From Mesostigma viride (taxonomy: Eukaryota > Streptophyta > Mesostigmatophyceae > Mesostigmatales > Mesostigmataceae), in contig RPFO01000412.1 of assembly GCA_009746045.1 (NCBI GenBank), positions 1,154,813-1,207,312 of the forward strand: a stretch of DNA of 52,500 nucleotides, read 5' to 3'. Shown one piece after another: positions 29,535 through 42,600 of this stretch (the first letter of the stretch is position 1; every line of letters starts with the position of its first letter). The translations under genes and the position numbers were made by a program. The notes below the pieces were generated by a model, which was given only the letters and a program-made list of their open reading frames with translations, did no database searches and was not told the origin of the DNA.

Positions 29535-32500
29535 ATGGAGCAGGGAGCGGCTCGGAAAAACGCCCTTCAGATGCTAATGAAAGGGCGGAGCGCAGATGCG
29601 GGGCGACCTGCTGCTCCCCCCTCAAAGGTGGATTTGTAAACTCGTGTCATCCTAAATAGCCACTAGGACAGCTCCCGCACCTCGTGTAGTCGTGCTGTGA
29701 GCATGTCTTGCCTTGGGGCAGTTTATACGCATTGTTTTCATTGTACGTATATGAAGTGTCTAACGCCTAGTCGATAATGTCTTGCAGGTGCCTAGAACCA
29801 GCGGCGCCACCAATAATCCGAGCCGCGCGTCCGGATCGACCGGAAGCCGTTTCGGTTCCTGCCCCGTGTGCGGAGAGAGCATCTTTCTTGCCTTTCTAGA
29901 ACGTCATGCCAGCGAGTGCTCGAAAGGGAAGGCTGGAAATCCGGATCCGGTTCCTGATACCAGGGATTCATCTGGGAATGAGGTCCGTTGTTAGCTGTAG
30001 TACCGCATAACGTTTAGCATATCGCAGTAGCCCTACTGCACTGGGCTCAAATTTATGTTCAAATAATCGTTGCCATATTTGGCGCGAATGGATTTTTAAA
30101 TGGCAACTGTCTTTTGTTCTGTCTACCTGGTGGGACCTTCCCCGAGGAACAGATCCGCGAGGCATCCCTCGGTGTCGCTGGCAGAATCAGCCGTCCACCG
30201 CCCGCGCCCATGCCTGTGCCGGCATCATCCGGCGATCAGAGGAACACGGCTGGGGGGAGTGTCAGCCGCACACCCCCCATGCTTCCCCATCCGCCCGAAC
30301 CCACTCCTAAGAACCAGCCGCTGCCATCATCGGCTCCCCTAACCGCCAGCTGTCAAGAGCATGCTCATGCCTCCGAACAGCACGTCCGCAAGGGCGTGGG
30401 CTCGACCAAGGAACCGATGGGAAAGGAGAACGGGCTGGGGGCGCAGGGTGGCGGCAGGGCCGGCAGCGTGCTTGCCACGACTTTGATGGGCGCTGGGAAG
30501 CCGGCCGTGGCTGCGCTTGGCGCGGCGCCAGCTGGCGTTCCCGCCGCCAGCAATGCATTGTCGCATCTGATGGCGGGCGCCAAGCAGAGGAGCCAACAGT
30601 CGCGCCAGCGCTTCCAGTGAGTGGGCGGGGACACGAATCCGCGATGGTACAAGCATCTGCTAAGGGACACAAATCCACTATCCGCTGTGGCCGTTTCCGC
30701 ATGAGCATGGCCACACATTCCATGGCCACACAAGTATGGCCGGCTCCCCCGAGTGCAAGCATGAGATGACTGTGTGCTGCTGTGGGACATGGCACCCGCG
30801 TGCTGCATCCAAGCAGACAAGCAATGGTTGACATGACTGCTATGACTATCATTGGACGTGATTGCTATGATTGCTATGATTGCTATGATTGCTATGATTG
30901 CTATGATTGCTATGATTGCTATGATTGCTATGATTGCTATGATTGCTATGATTGCTATGATTGCTATGATTGCTATGATTGCTATGATTGCTATGATTGC
31001 TTTGATTGCTATGATTGCTATGATTGCTTTGATTGGCATGATTGCTAGCGCGCGCCACACGACCCCCCCCCTGACGCATCCACTGGCTCGCGACACCCGT
31101 GATCAAACAGGCGAGCACCCTTCCTATACACTGCTGCTAAGCCGTGCGGCAGTATCTAAGCAGTGCAGTAGGCACTTGCAGAAAAGCAGCAGCGATGCAC
31201 CACTGTACTGGTATCAGAGCACCCGTGCAAATTGCAGAGAAGCAGCAGCGATGCACCACTGTACTGGTATCAGAGCACGCATGCAAATTGACGGCACGGG
31301 GAGTAAACAATCCACAGTTGTACAAGTGTGGCATATAAACCCTTCTCAGGTTAACCTGTTTGTGAACCACGTTGGGTGTGTATGGCTGGTTGTGGCTGGT
31401 TGGTGTGTGTGGCTGGTTATGGATGGTGGCTGTGTGTGGCTGGTTGTGGCTGGTGGGTTGTGTGGCGATTCTTTCACCTCCAGCCTCGAATGGTCGACAG
31501 ATGGCGGCGGCTGGAGGTGCCGCTGGGAACCTGAGGCCCCTGGGGCACCACATGCAGGGCGCGACCATGCCACTATCCATCCCGCATCGCTTCGAATGCC
31601 TTCGACAGCTGGCGCTGCACCCCACTCATCCGCTGCAGGCCCGTCCCGTAACCATCCTTCGACACAAGCCGTACCATCGTCCACCCCACCATCTGCAACG
31701 TCACCATCTGCAACGGCAGCATCTGCAAGGCCAGCAACGTTATCAGCCTCGGCATCACCATCCTTCATAGCGCTGTCATCACCCGCATGGATAGCCGCCA
31801 TGGAGCTGCGCAGCAAGTCGGGCGGCGCCAAGCCGCTGGCTGGCCCCGCGCTGCAGCTGACCCTCAGCACTAACGTGGCCAGCGCGAACACAGAGGTGGG
31901 ATGGGGCTACCCGCCCGGCATGCGTAGCAACGCGGTCAACGGGGACCAGCTGTTCTCGCCGTCGGTGAGTCCTGTGCGCCTCGACGTTTGCGTCTATAAA
32001 TAGATACGTCTTGCTACCACCCCAGCACGCTCTGCAACGCAGTGACTGGGGTCCAGCGGTTTACGCCGTCGGTGGCTTATGGGCGCCTTGATGCACCCAT
32101 CGATAAACAAATATACCTGCCTCGCTACTCTATGATATTAGATATACCTGTCTCGCTACTCTATGATATTAGATATACCTGTCTCGCTACTCTATGATAT
32201 TAGATATACCTGCCTCGCTACTCTATGATATTAGATATACCTGCCTCGCTACTCTATGATATTAGATATACCTGTCTCGCTACTCTATGATATTAGATAT
32301 ACCTGCCTCGCTACTCTATGATATTAGATATACCTGCCTCGCTACTCTATGATATTAGATATACCTGCCTCGCTACTCTATGATATTAGATATACCTGCC
32401 TCGCTACTCTATGATATTAGATATACCTGTCTCGCTACTCTATGATATTAGATATACCTGCCTCGCTACTCTATGATATTAGATATACCTGCCTCGCTAC

Positions 32501-35500
32501 TCTATGATATTAGATATACCTGTCTCGCTACTCTGTGATATTAGACCGCCACATTTTGTGTCTGCAGACAGCGCCGTTGTGCTTCTGTGGGTCATCCTCA
32601 TCATCACCCTGTGTGCCCCGCGTACGTTTTATGCTCCTTGCCATGTGTGCTCTTCTCCTTGCCATGTGTGCTCTTCTCCTGGCCATGTGTGCTCTTCTCC
32701 TTGCCATGTGTGCTCTTCTCCTTGCCATGTGTGCTCTTCTCCTTGCCATGTGTGCTCTTCTCCTGGCCATGTGTGCTCTTCTCCTGGCCATGTGTGCTCT
32801 TCTCCTGGCCATGTGTGCTCTTCTCCTTGCCATGTGTGCTCTTCTCCTTGCCATGTGAACTCTTCTCCTTGCCATGGTGCCAAGTGTCTAGACGTGGCGG
32901 CTGCTAGCAGGATAACTGAAGCTTCCATGCTCAAGTTTGATAAGAACAGTCGTGTGCACATCAATCAATACCTGATGACTTGTGAGCACGCCATGCTGTC
33001 CACTGCCCAACAGTTGGAATGCTGAGTCAAGGAGAAACAACTGCTTACCCAAAGTTCAGGGTTTAGGGTTTAGGGTTTAGGGTTTAGTTCATACAGAATT
33101 AAGGTTTTGTTCATGCTTCAGGCAAGATGACACCTTTGTTTGTGGTCACCCTTTGCCTGCGATGGTCCCCCTTCACCCCACCCCAACCCCCACTCCACCG
33201 CCACCCCACCCCACCCTGCCAGGCGCTGAAGAGCATCCTGCAGAAGAGTGTGCGCCTGTGCCGGCCGCAAGCCGCCGTGCGCGCGGCGCTCCACCTCATC
33301 AAGGTATGCATGTCCAAGGTCTTATGCCACATGCGCACTCTTCGCCTCATCAGCGCGGGTACAACCTTGTGTCGGCACTCGTCCTCATCCAGGTACGCTC
33401 CACCTCATCAACGTTGGTACACGTGCATGCCACGTAACGTGGCGATTCCACCTCATTAAGGTAGGCTCGTTGCTGAGGTCGGCACGGCCATGGGCAGTAC
33501 TCCTCGGCACGCGGCCATCGCCTCATGAGGCACCACAGCCTCGAATGTTTCCATGCAAGCACATTCGCAGCGGGGCAAGGGATTGCATCCGCACGCCTGC
33601 AACACGTCACATCCCTGATGCACACGCACCGCGCTGCTGGATCCGATCCTGGTCTGCTGGCAGGGGCTCTTCTCCCAAGTGCGGGCGGGGGCCAAAGTTG
33701 GCATCTACAATAGGCTTCAAGCCAATAAACCTTGTTTGATGCCAGGGAGGGGGGTTCGATCCTTGTTGGATGGCCTTTCCTCGTGTTCGTGGATTCCTCG
33801 TGTTCGTGGATTCCTTGTGTGGTAAAGTGAACAAGATCCCATCGACGGTGCACGGCGTGGGTGGAGGACAGTAAGTCGGCCAGCAGGGCACGAACCCGTG
33901 CAGTGCGTTTTGGCCTTGTTGAAGGACGCTTGGTATAGCACACGCATGCATTCCTGAAAACTTATGCTGTCATACATGGGCTGTTCGCAAGTTCATCCTG
34001 CCTCGCTCACACCTCCTCAGCCAAGAACACATGGCATACATGCAAATATTTGTGCAGCCGACTTCCGCGAGTTCATGCCTTTTCGTCCACAGCTGGTCCA
34101 CCAGACGTGACACAAATGTTGTTGTGGGTGAATGTGCGTGCGCAGGGGGACTTGCGCGAGTTCATTCCTTTGGTCCTCCCTATCCTTGTCCTCCTTGTCC
34201 TTGTCCTCCCTATCCTTGTCCTCCCTATCCTTGTCCTCCCTGTCCTTGTCCTCCCTGTCCTTGTCCTCCCTATCCTTGTCCTCCCTACCCTTGTCCTCCC
34301 TATCCTTGTCCTCCCTATCCTTGTCCTCCCTATCCTTGTCCTCCCTGTCCTTGTCCTCCCTGTCCTTGTCCTCCCTATCCTTGTCCTCCCTATCCTTGTC
34401 CTCCCCGTCCTTGTCCTCCCTGTCCTTGTCCTCCCTGTCCTTGTCCTCCCTATCCTTGTCCTCCCCGTCCTTGTCCTCCCTGTCCTTGTCCTCCCTGTCC
34501 TTGTCCTCCCTATCCTTGTCCTCCCTGTCCTTGTCCTCCCTATCCTGGTCCCCCCTATCCTTGTCCTCCCTGTCCTTGTCCTCCCTGTCCTTGTCCTCCC
34601 TATCCTTGTCCTCCCTGTCCTTGTCCTCCCTGTCCTTGTCCTCCCTGTCCTTGTCCTCCCTGTCCTTGTCCTCCCTGTCCTTGTCCTCCCTGTCCTTGTC
34701 CTCCCTATCCTTGTCCTCCCTATCCTTGTCCTCCCTGTCCTTGTCCTCCCTATCCTTGTCCTCCCTACCCTTGTCCTGCCTATTCTTGTCCTCCTCATTT
34801 CGTCTGCCACACCCCACTCGTGTCATGTGGTTGTGCATGCATGCGTGCATGCATGCATGCGCGCAGGTGGATTTCCGCGAGTTCATCCGGCGAGTAACCA
34901 TCGTGTGCCTGGAGGACGCCCTGCAGCACCCTGGCATGCCCCTGCTGATGTGGCTGACCGCCGCCACCGCAAAGGTGTGCATGTCAGGTGGTTGGCGGTG
35001 GTGGCTATAACTTGGTGGATGCAGGGGAATTGGATATGGATAAGAAACTTCACTGTAAAAAGTATTTGCGTGGCTCAATGGCCTTTCTCCTTGCGTGGCT
35101 GTCGGTGATGGTCAGTGCACCAGAATGGTCAGTGCACCGTCTCAAATGACATGTGCTGGTGCCGTCTCAAATGACATGTGCTGGTGCACAGCCCATTCGC
35201 CCTGCGCCCAGCTTTGAGCATGGCGGCCGCGTTGTGTGCGGGGCGGTTGCAAATATAAGATGCAAAAACCACGCCTCACTCCTTTGGTGGTAACCACTTC
35301 AGAAAAGGTTGCGTCCCTGGCACCGCCACCAATTATCAGCATACTGCTGCAGTGATGCAGAAAGGTCATCTTCTGACCCCGCTGTATTTGTACCTGCTTA
35401 CTTCCGCCACGACTAACTTCTGCCCCTGCTGGCGATGGTGGCACGATGCATCTTGGCTTGCTCGGTCGTCGGTCACACGCGTTGTGGCTTGACTGGCCAG

Positions 35501-36649
35501 CTCTCAGGCCCAGAATGTGGCAGTTGTCTCATGGCCTGGTGATGGTGGAGGTGCGCCCATCTAGCTGGCACCCACGTATTAATACTAACCACATAGTACG
35601 CATGGACAGCAAGTTACTTTTCCTTTCATCGCAGATTACACGGAGGCGTTCCGCCAGCAATCGAGCAGCCAGGAGATGCCTGAGTATGACACGTGGTGCC
35701 TGTGTATGACGAGTGCGGGAATGCCTGTTCCTTGGAAAGCCTGTTATGCCCGCTTCTATCGTTCAGATCGCTCACATTTGGTTTGCTCTGCATCCTGATG
35801 AGCTCGCTCGATTCTTTGCTGCAGTAGTGCAGTTGTGTCGCAATGTTTGTCCATGCTTGCTGAATTCCCCCTCTGCTTCCTCGGTCTTCATCCTCTTCGG
35901 GTTGCCAACATCTTTCTTGTTTGGCCAGGGATATGTGCCATCCCCGGTACACATCGCAGGTGAGTGCTGCATTTGCCGACTTGTGAGCTTGATTACTAAC
36001 ACTTGGTAAGACAGTTTACGTTGACAGTTTGATTACTAGCGTTGCTTAGACACTTGGTTGTGAAAGACAAGCTCTTGATCGCAGCACAAGCATGTATGGA
36101 CTGGAGCAGTTCCAGAATTGCCGTGCCAGGCAAACCGGCCGAGATGCGCTCTGGATAGACTCAAAAGCAGTACGCTACAAGACGAATGTTGATTTTAGGT
36201 GTCAAAACTTTTAGGTGGGCCAATAGGTTGTCATAGTTTCATGAGGCTGCTCCCTGCTAATGCACAGGGCCCAAAACGCCGGTGCCCACTCCAGCTTGGT
36301 GTGTGTCATGTTAGATAGCCCTGGACATTGGCAGCCGATAATGATATGGGGCAGCACCGGCCCTGGCCCAGCAGGCATTTCTGCTGCTGCAGACGCCCTT
36401 GCTACCGAATTCCTTTCTTCGCCATCCCCCTGCCACCTATTCCTTTCCATTTCCGACTGTTGATTAACCCCTTCAGCATATTTTTCCAATGTCATGAACA
36501 TCGTGGCATGCCTGGTCGCCAACTGTCGCAGAGTGCCTGCGCATTGTCCACGACCTGGCGTCCGTCAGGGTCAGGGACCCCCAGCCATACGGCGCTGACG
36601 CAGGTGGGGGCAGGCAGGGGGGCACTTGTGGGACATGTGTGGGGGGGGG

Positions 36650-36691
<42 letters not shown>

Positions 36692-39600
36692 CGTCTAGTA
36701 GATGGTAATGGCGCGATTTATATTAAAATCTCGCCGGTGTACTTGGTTCATCGACAATAATGTTAAAGCCTAGCAGGCTCGCAAACTGCTGGTGCTTAAA
36801 CGGCGCATCTGTACTCACAGCCAACTCAGCCTACTGGCACTTACTTTGCTGGTGCTTAAACGGCGCATCTGTACTCACAGCCAACTCAGCCTACTGGCAC
36901 TTACTTCGATGCAGCGCAGGAGAGGGTGACGAATACCGTGCTCCTTTCATTCCCACGATCATCATGACCTTAACTTTCTAGTGTCAAGTCGCTATGTTGG
37001 GGTCTTTTGTCAGCACTGGGGAACAGTCTTACCATGCGTGTGGTTGTCGGAGGGAATCGTTGCGGTCGCTGTGATTTCGTTGTCTCTAACAAAACACTAC
37101 ACGCCCACCCTTGCTCATTCCATTATTGTCAACAAAATCCTACATGCCCATCTTTCCTCCTTAAATTATCATCAACGAGATACTGCATGCCCACGCTTCC
37201 TCACTCTATGTAATTGTTAACAAACCGCTGCATGCCCATCCTTTCTCATTCTATTTAATTGTTAACGAAACACTACATGCCCATCTTTGTTCTTGGCATG
37301 GGACCTGCCCCTCGGCAGCGGCGGCGCATCCTGTGCAGGTCCCGCAGTATTCGGACGTGGACGCGTCAGGGCTACCCGCGGCCGAGGCGCTGCTGGTCAA
37401 GTGAGTCCTGTTCAAAATCAGGTGCAATTGCCGTACAAGAGGTCCACGCGTTAGTTCGAGCTGCCAACGAGGGCATGGCTCTCAATCTCTTGCACCCACG
37501 CCCCGCCCGCACGGTGCCGTGAGTTATGCGCGCCTGACTTCTGGGCCACACTTGCGTGCCATGCCAGCGACATTTGTTTGATGCTCTTGCACCCTCACCG
37601 CCTTCATGGTCACGCGAGTCCTGTGAGCGCCTTGCGATGGGACCACAGAATGGTCCTTCGCAAGCGGGCCACTGTTCTGGTACCGTGCACCGGTAGGTGA
37701 CGCAAGGGCATGACCAGATGATGCGAACACGACACATACAGCGCTAGACCGTTTGCTGTTGCTTTCCCACCCCACAACAAGCAACACAACGTGTAACAGG
37801 CAAGCCGTTCCAGTGTTGGCGGCCAGGGTCTTCGTGGGAGTTGGGTGGCATGTTGGCCACTTGCGCCTGATACATGCATTTGAGCGCTTTTTCAACCCAT
37901 CGGCTTTCAATGTTCTCACTATTTCCTCAGCCTTTTCTATTAAGTGAAAGCAGGCGCTATTAAGTGAAAGCAGGCGCTATAACACTTTATTTCAGCTTAT
38001 GCCATCGTCCTTGGATAAGTGTGCACGGGCGGTTCTCTGTCAAGCAAGTGGCTGGCATTCCTTGTCTCCGGAGACGCCCCCATTCTACATGCACTGCTGC
38101 TGTGACTCATCCACACGCATGCGCCGCTGCCTCTCTCCCTGTGCCGATTCTCCCGTTTCTTTTCCCCACCACTTCTCCCCACCACAAGCGGCTGTTACGC
38201 TCTGGCTGTAACAATTGTGCTTTTCCCGCCGTAGTTAAGCTGTTGAAACCGTCAAAATTGGACTAGGATTGTGAAAGTGATTAGGTGCCGCCCGGCTTGT
38301 CGGCTGGCGCTAGCGACATTGGAATGTTACAATATTTTGTTATAGTGTTGGCGCGATGCCACCAGTTACATTGGAATGTTACAATATTATGTTTGTTATA
38401 GTGTTGGCGCGATGCCACCAGTTACATTGGAACGATATAATATTATGTTATAGTGTTGGTGGCATCACGCAGATCGGGTCCAGTCAGCAGGCCCGGCGGC
38501 AAGTGGTAGGGAACACTTGCGCCGGGCCCAGCCCGGTCCATGCTTGTGGTGAGTACTTCTACTACGAGCGCTAGCCAATGGGGTCTCACCAACGCCGGCA
38601 GTCTTAGTAAAGACGGTATTGGATGTTACAATCTGGACCTAGCCCATGGTCTAGTGCGACGCAAGTTCCTTTCAACAAGGTGGGTGAGCAGCGGGTAAGG
38701 ACTTATCAATCAACATCGTCAATTCCTTGATAGTATAAGCGTCAGTCAGAACGCCCATGGCCAACGGTGGACAAGCCGGCCATACATGTTGTCCAACAGA
38801 TTGGTTGTGAGAGTCATTGCTGCACGCCTGCAGCTTGTTGGACAGGTCCTAGCGCCGGCAGGCGCCTGGCCAACGGGCCAACCTACACCACAAGCAGCCG
38901 GCGTTGGTGAGACCCCATTGGCTAGCGCTCGTAGTAGAAGTAACCACAAGCACGGACCGGGCTGGGCCCGGCGCAAGTGTTCCCGACCACTTGCCGCCGG
39001 GCCTGCTGACTGGACCAACTGGTGACGTCGCACGAATACTAAAACATGAAATCGTGTCTTTCCAATGTCACTAGCGTCGGCCGACAAGCCGTTCGGCACC
39101 CAACAGCTTCACAATTCTAGTCCGCATTAAATGGTTTCAACGGCTTAAATTACAGCCGGAAATGCGCAAACGTTATGCCCAGAGCGTGACAGCAGCGTGT
39201 GCTAACCCTCCCATCGGCTGCCTGCATTCCTCTTTGCTCTCCTGTGGCAGGTGCATGATCATGCGCGCCCAGTTCGGCGGCATGCACGGTGACGTCAGCA
39301 TGCTCGACCGGTGAGTTTCCCCACAGCCTGAAGACCAAAGCGGGATCCACCCGCCAATGGCCTGGTCCATGCTTTTATTCTATGCGTGTGTAGTCTGTAG
39401 TCTGTAAGCACTCACCGTCCTCGCAAGCGGCGATCGCAGCCAGTTGTTTGCCCTGGCCAAGGACATACCGTTTAACAGTTAGTGGTTGCCTAACCCACCT
39501 GGTAAGCAGCCGGTGAGAAAGTCGGCAAATGGCTGCTGTGCCGAACTTGATTGCGGCACCCCTCAGCTCCCAGCCATCAGCCACCAAAGGCCTCGTGCGT

Positions 39601-42600
39601 GGGAACCAGTCAGGCAGGGAGATGACCGCCGAGTAGACAGAACGGGCCGTCCATCAAATATTTCTAATTCCCATCCACCGATTGGCCATCTACCAAAAAG
39701 GTAAACCGTCTCTGCCGCGGTCCCTCACGAGCATTAGACGTTTCTATGGACTCACACAGGCAGCATTTTGCATGACGGTTGTGATTGGTCTTGTTCCAAC
39801 AAGGTGCGATATGACCAGGGGTGATGCGCGGCAGACGATCAGCGGCGTTGATTGAATTGCTGCTGATATGGTTACAAACGTTCATGTGGAGCTAGCTATC
39901 TACTGTGGCCAGGTGGCTGCCTGCACTGCTTTTCTGGGGTAATCGTCCACACAAGCATGCAATGAAGAGCTATAAATAAGACCACGTGTGGCCACTCACG
40001 CCTCTTGATCCCTACATGCACCGTGAAAATCTTATGCTGGCTGTCACCGCATGCTTGCACATGTGTATGCAACGTCCCTATCGTGTTCAAGTAGATACAA
40101 CATTGGACTCTACAAAATGCCATGTGCAGGAATAGGATTGCTAGGTAGGTGGCCTGGCATCACCTCCCCTGGTTTGCATGAAGCACCCTTTGCTCTTCAG
40201 GACGCTGCCATGTTCATAGCTTTTGCAATCACCATCCGCCGGGCCGCCTGCGTTTCCTACCGTTTCTGCCGTACGTTCGGTCGCTCTCGGCTTGTCTTCC
40301 CCCTGCCACATGCCCCCCAGTTACGCGGCCGTGTGGTTCGAGCGGTACCTGGGCCATGTGCCGCCACCGCCACTGCCGTCCGCCAGCACATCACCCACTG
40401 CCACTAAGATCAGCCTGACCCCTGCTGCATCTGGCCTGAGCTCTGGTCCCCCTCCACCTGCTGCTGTGCAAGCCCCGAGCCAGCATCAGCATCTCCCCGG
40501 CCGCAGCAGCCAAAATGCACCCCCCCACACGGCGTGGCTGCGCTTTGTTTCTGCTGCGTACGCAACCGTGACGGACGTGCTCACGTCGTGTTCGGTCGCT
40601 GATGTGACCAAGGCAGGGGCAACCTCTGCCGTGGCCCGGCATGGGCCCACGGCAGGATTGTCGCTGGCCGCTGGTTGTATGGATATGGGCCGTAACGGGG
40701 GTACAGCAGAAGAAGTGTCCTCTCCATTGCCCACCCAGGGCCCTGGAGATGCCAGCCAGCCTTCTGGCCTCGATCGCCACCTGTGCGCAGCAGGCACTTT
40801 TGCCATGGATTCTGGCAGCTGCAGGACGCCTTCAAGCCGATTCGTCCAGGAGGCCAGCTTGCTGGTGGCAGATGCTGGTTTGCAGCAGGGCATGGTTGGT
40901 TCAACAAGGGAAGTGTGTGGGGGCCTTGTGCCGCAGCAGCAGGTGACGGCAGCTAGTGCTGCAATGGACCCCCTGCATCCAACGGCAGGCACACCTAGTA
41001 GCCACCCCCCGGGTGATGGCGCTGTGGCGCATGCAAGTGTGAGCATGGCTGCAGCAGAGAACTGCGTCCTCGGCCTAAGGGTGACAGGTGGCGGTGCGGC
41101 GGAGCACTGCAATCAGGGGATGGAGGCGGGTGCGGCGGAGGCCTGGCTGAGGAGCATCCCTGGGCTGGAGGTGGAGGACGTGCCGCCTTCGGCCATCGAC
41201 TGTAGGTTCTTTTTTTCGCCTATCGGCGGTAGGTGTTTGTGTCGCCAGCATGGCATAACACCTGTGTTGCTGGTTATACGTATGCCAGTTGCACCAGCGT
41301 GAAGAGCCTGGAAAGCCCACATAGTCATTACAGCAAAGAGAACGTGCTTATATCAGAACGCAGGCGGGTAATGCACTCCAACCGTGCAGCCGCAGGGGAT
41401 TAATGAGTGCTAATTGGCAGTTGTGCTGCTACTGTGCGTGGCAGTTTCACCAGTACACTACGTGGAGCCTAGCAGCTCCCTTGCCTTGCATGGGCACCGT
41501 GCCTCTCTAGTGGGTGGAGGATGATCACAGTGAACTTCTGAGGGGGGCACGAGGGGGGTTCCTTGGGGGAGAAGATTTATTTAACAGGGGCAGATGAGGT
41601 TAGGATTATCGGCGCACGCGTGCGACGAAACCATGAGGAGGCCATCCAAGCTCCCCTGAACTTGCCCTCCTGCCCTCGTTCTCCTGAAGATGCCCACATC
41701 TTCTCGGGTAGTAGAGAGGCTGACGGGTACTCCCTTGGCTGGGTGCCTTGGAAGGCAAACGGTGGGGGTGGCGGTGTGTGCGGGGAGGGGGGGGGGGGGG
41801 GCGCCGGCAGGTTGCCGGATGCCGTTCACTGTCTGGCGCACGCAATACGCACGGTTCAGGGAGACGCGGGTTCTGCCCTCTGGCAGCGCATGGGCTATTG
41901 CGTTTGTGAGCAAATACTCTTGCCTTTGTTAGCAAGTACTTGCACCCCTGCGCAGGAACGGCTCGTGTGCTGTCTCCCGAATGGACTTGGCATGCATGCT
42001 CATTCCTGTTTGTGAATGCGTGGAATACAGACTATCATGAATCTGGCGTAGGCGACGCAAGAGGGGAGGGGTACGGATATCCCACGACCGCTTGCATCTT
42101 AGCACCTTGCGCACCAGTCAATGCTAACGTTTCATCACGGGTGGGAGCGGTGGCTTGGAATGCAACGGTCCCCACCGTTGGTCGTGCCTGCCTGGGGTAC
42201 CTTGCTCCGGGTGGCTGGGCTGTTGTTGTACCTGCCTGAATAGTTTCTGTGGGTCGCTGGGCGGTTGTTGTACCTGCCGCGATTGTCTACTTGGGCGGAT
42301 TAAACGGTTGTTGTAGCTGCATGGATTCCTAATGTCAGTTGCGTCATCGCTGGTGTGCCTGCCGCAACCATGGACTTGGGGGACTTGGCTGACAACTGTG
42401 CCCGCCGCCGCTGGGCGATGCGTCATGCACGCTACCCAGTCCACTGCTCCAACGTGGCCAGCGACATTCTAAAGGTGAGCTGGTTAGGGAGTATGATGAT
42501 GACAAACAGGTGTTAACTTTGGTGTGCCTCCAAGGCTTCATATCCTCGATCTAAGCAAATACGGTCATGCATGTGTGTGTGGTCAGCGAGGTCAGCGAGG

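Noticed and set aside
33745-33765. tRNA-like B box (GGGTTCGATCC type)
   Set aside because: No matching A box, acceptor stem or cloverleaf could be drawn around it. It could be a SINE trace, but this cannot be supported.
34017-35108. Asp-Arg-Glu-Asp-Lys, Ser-Leu-Ser-Ser and Cys-Pro-Pro repeat ORFs of about 290-350 codons
   Set aside because: They are open only because the 12 bp repeat has a period divisible by 3. The real feature is exon 6 of the UBZ4 gene at 34867-34974.
42360-42474. Longer exon 12 starting at the ATG near 42372 (MDLGDLADNC...)
   Set aside because: The phase from exon 11 requires two bases before the next codon. Only the acceptor ending at 42439 restores the Asp-Phe-His-Cys reading without an upstream stop problem, so the longer frame is probably intronic.
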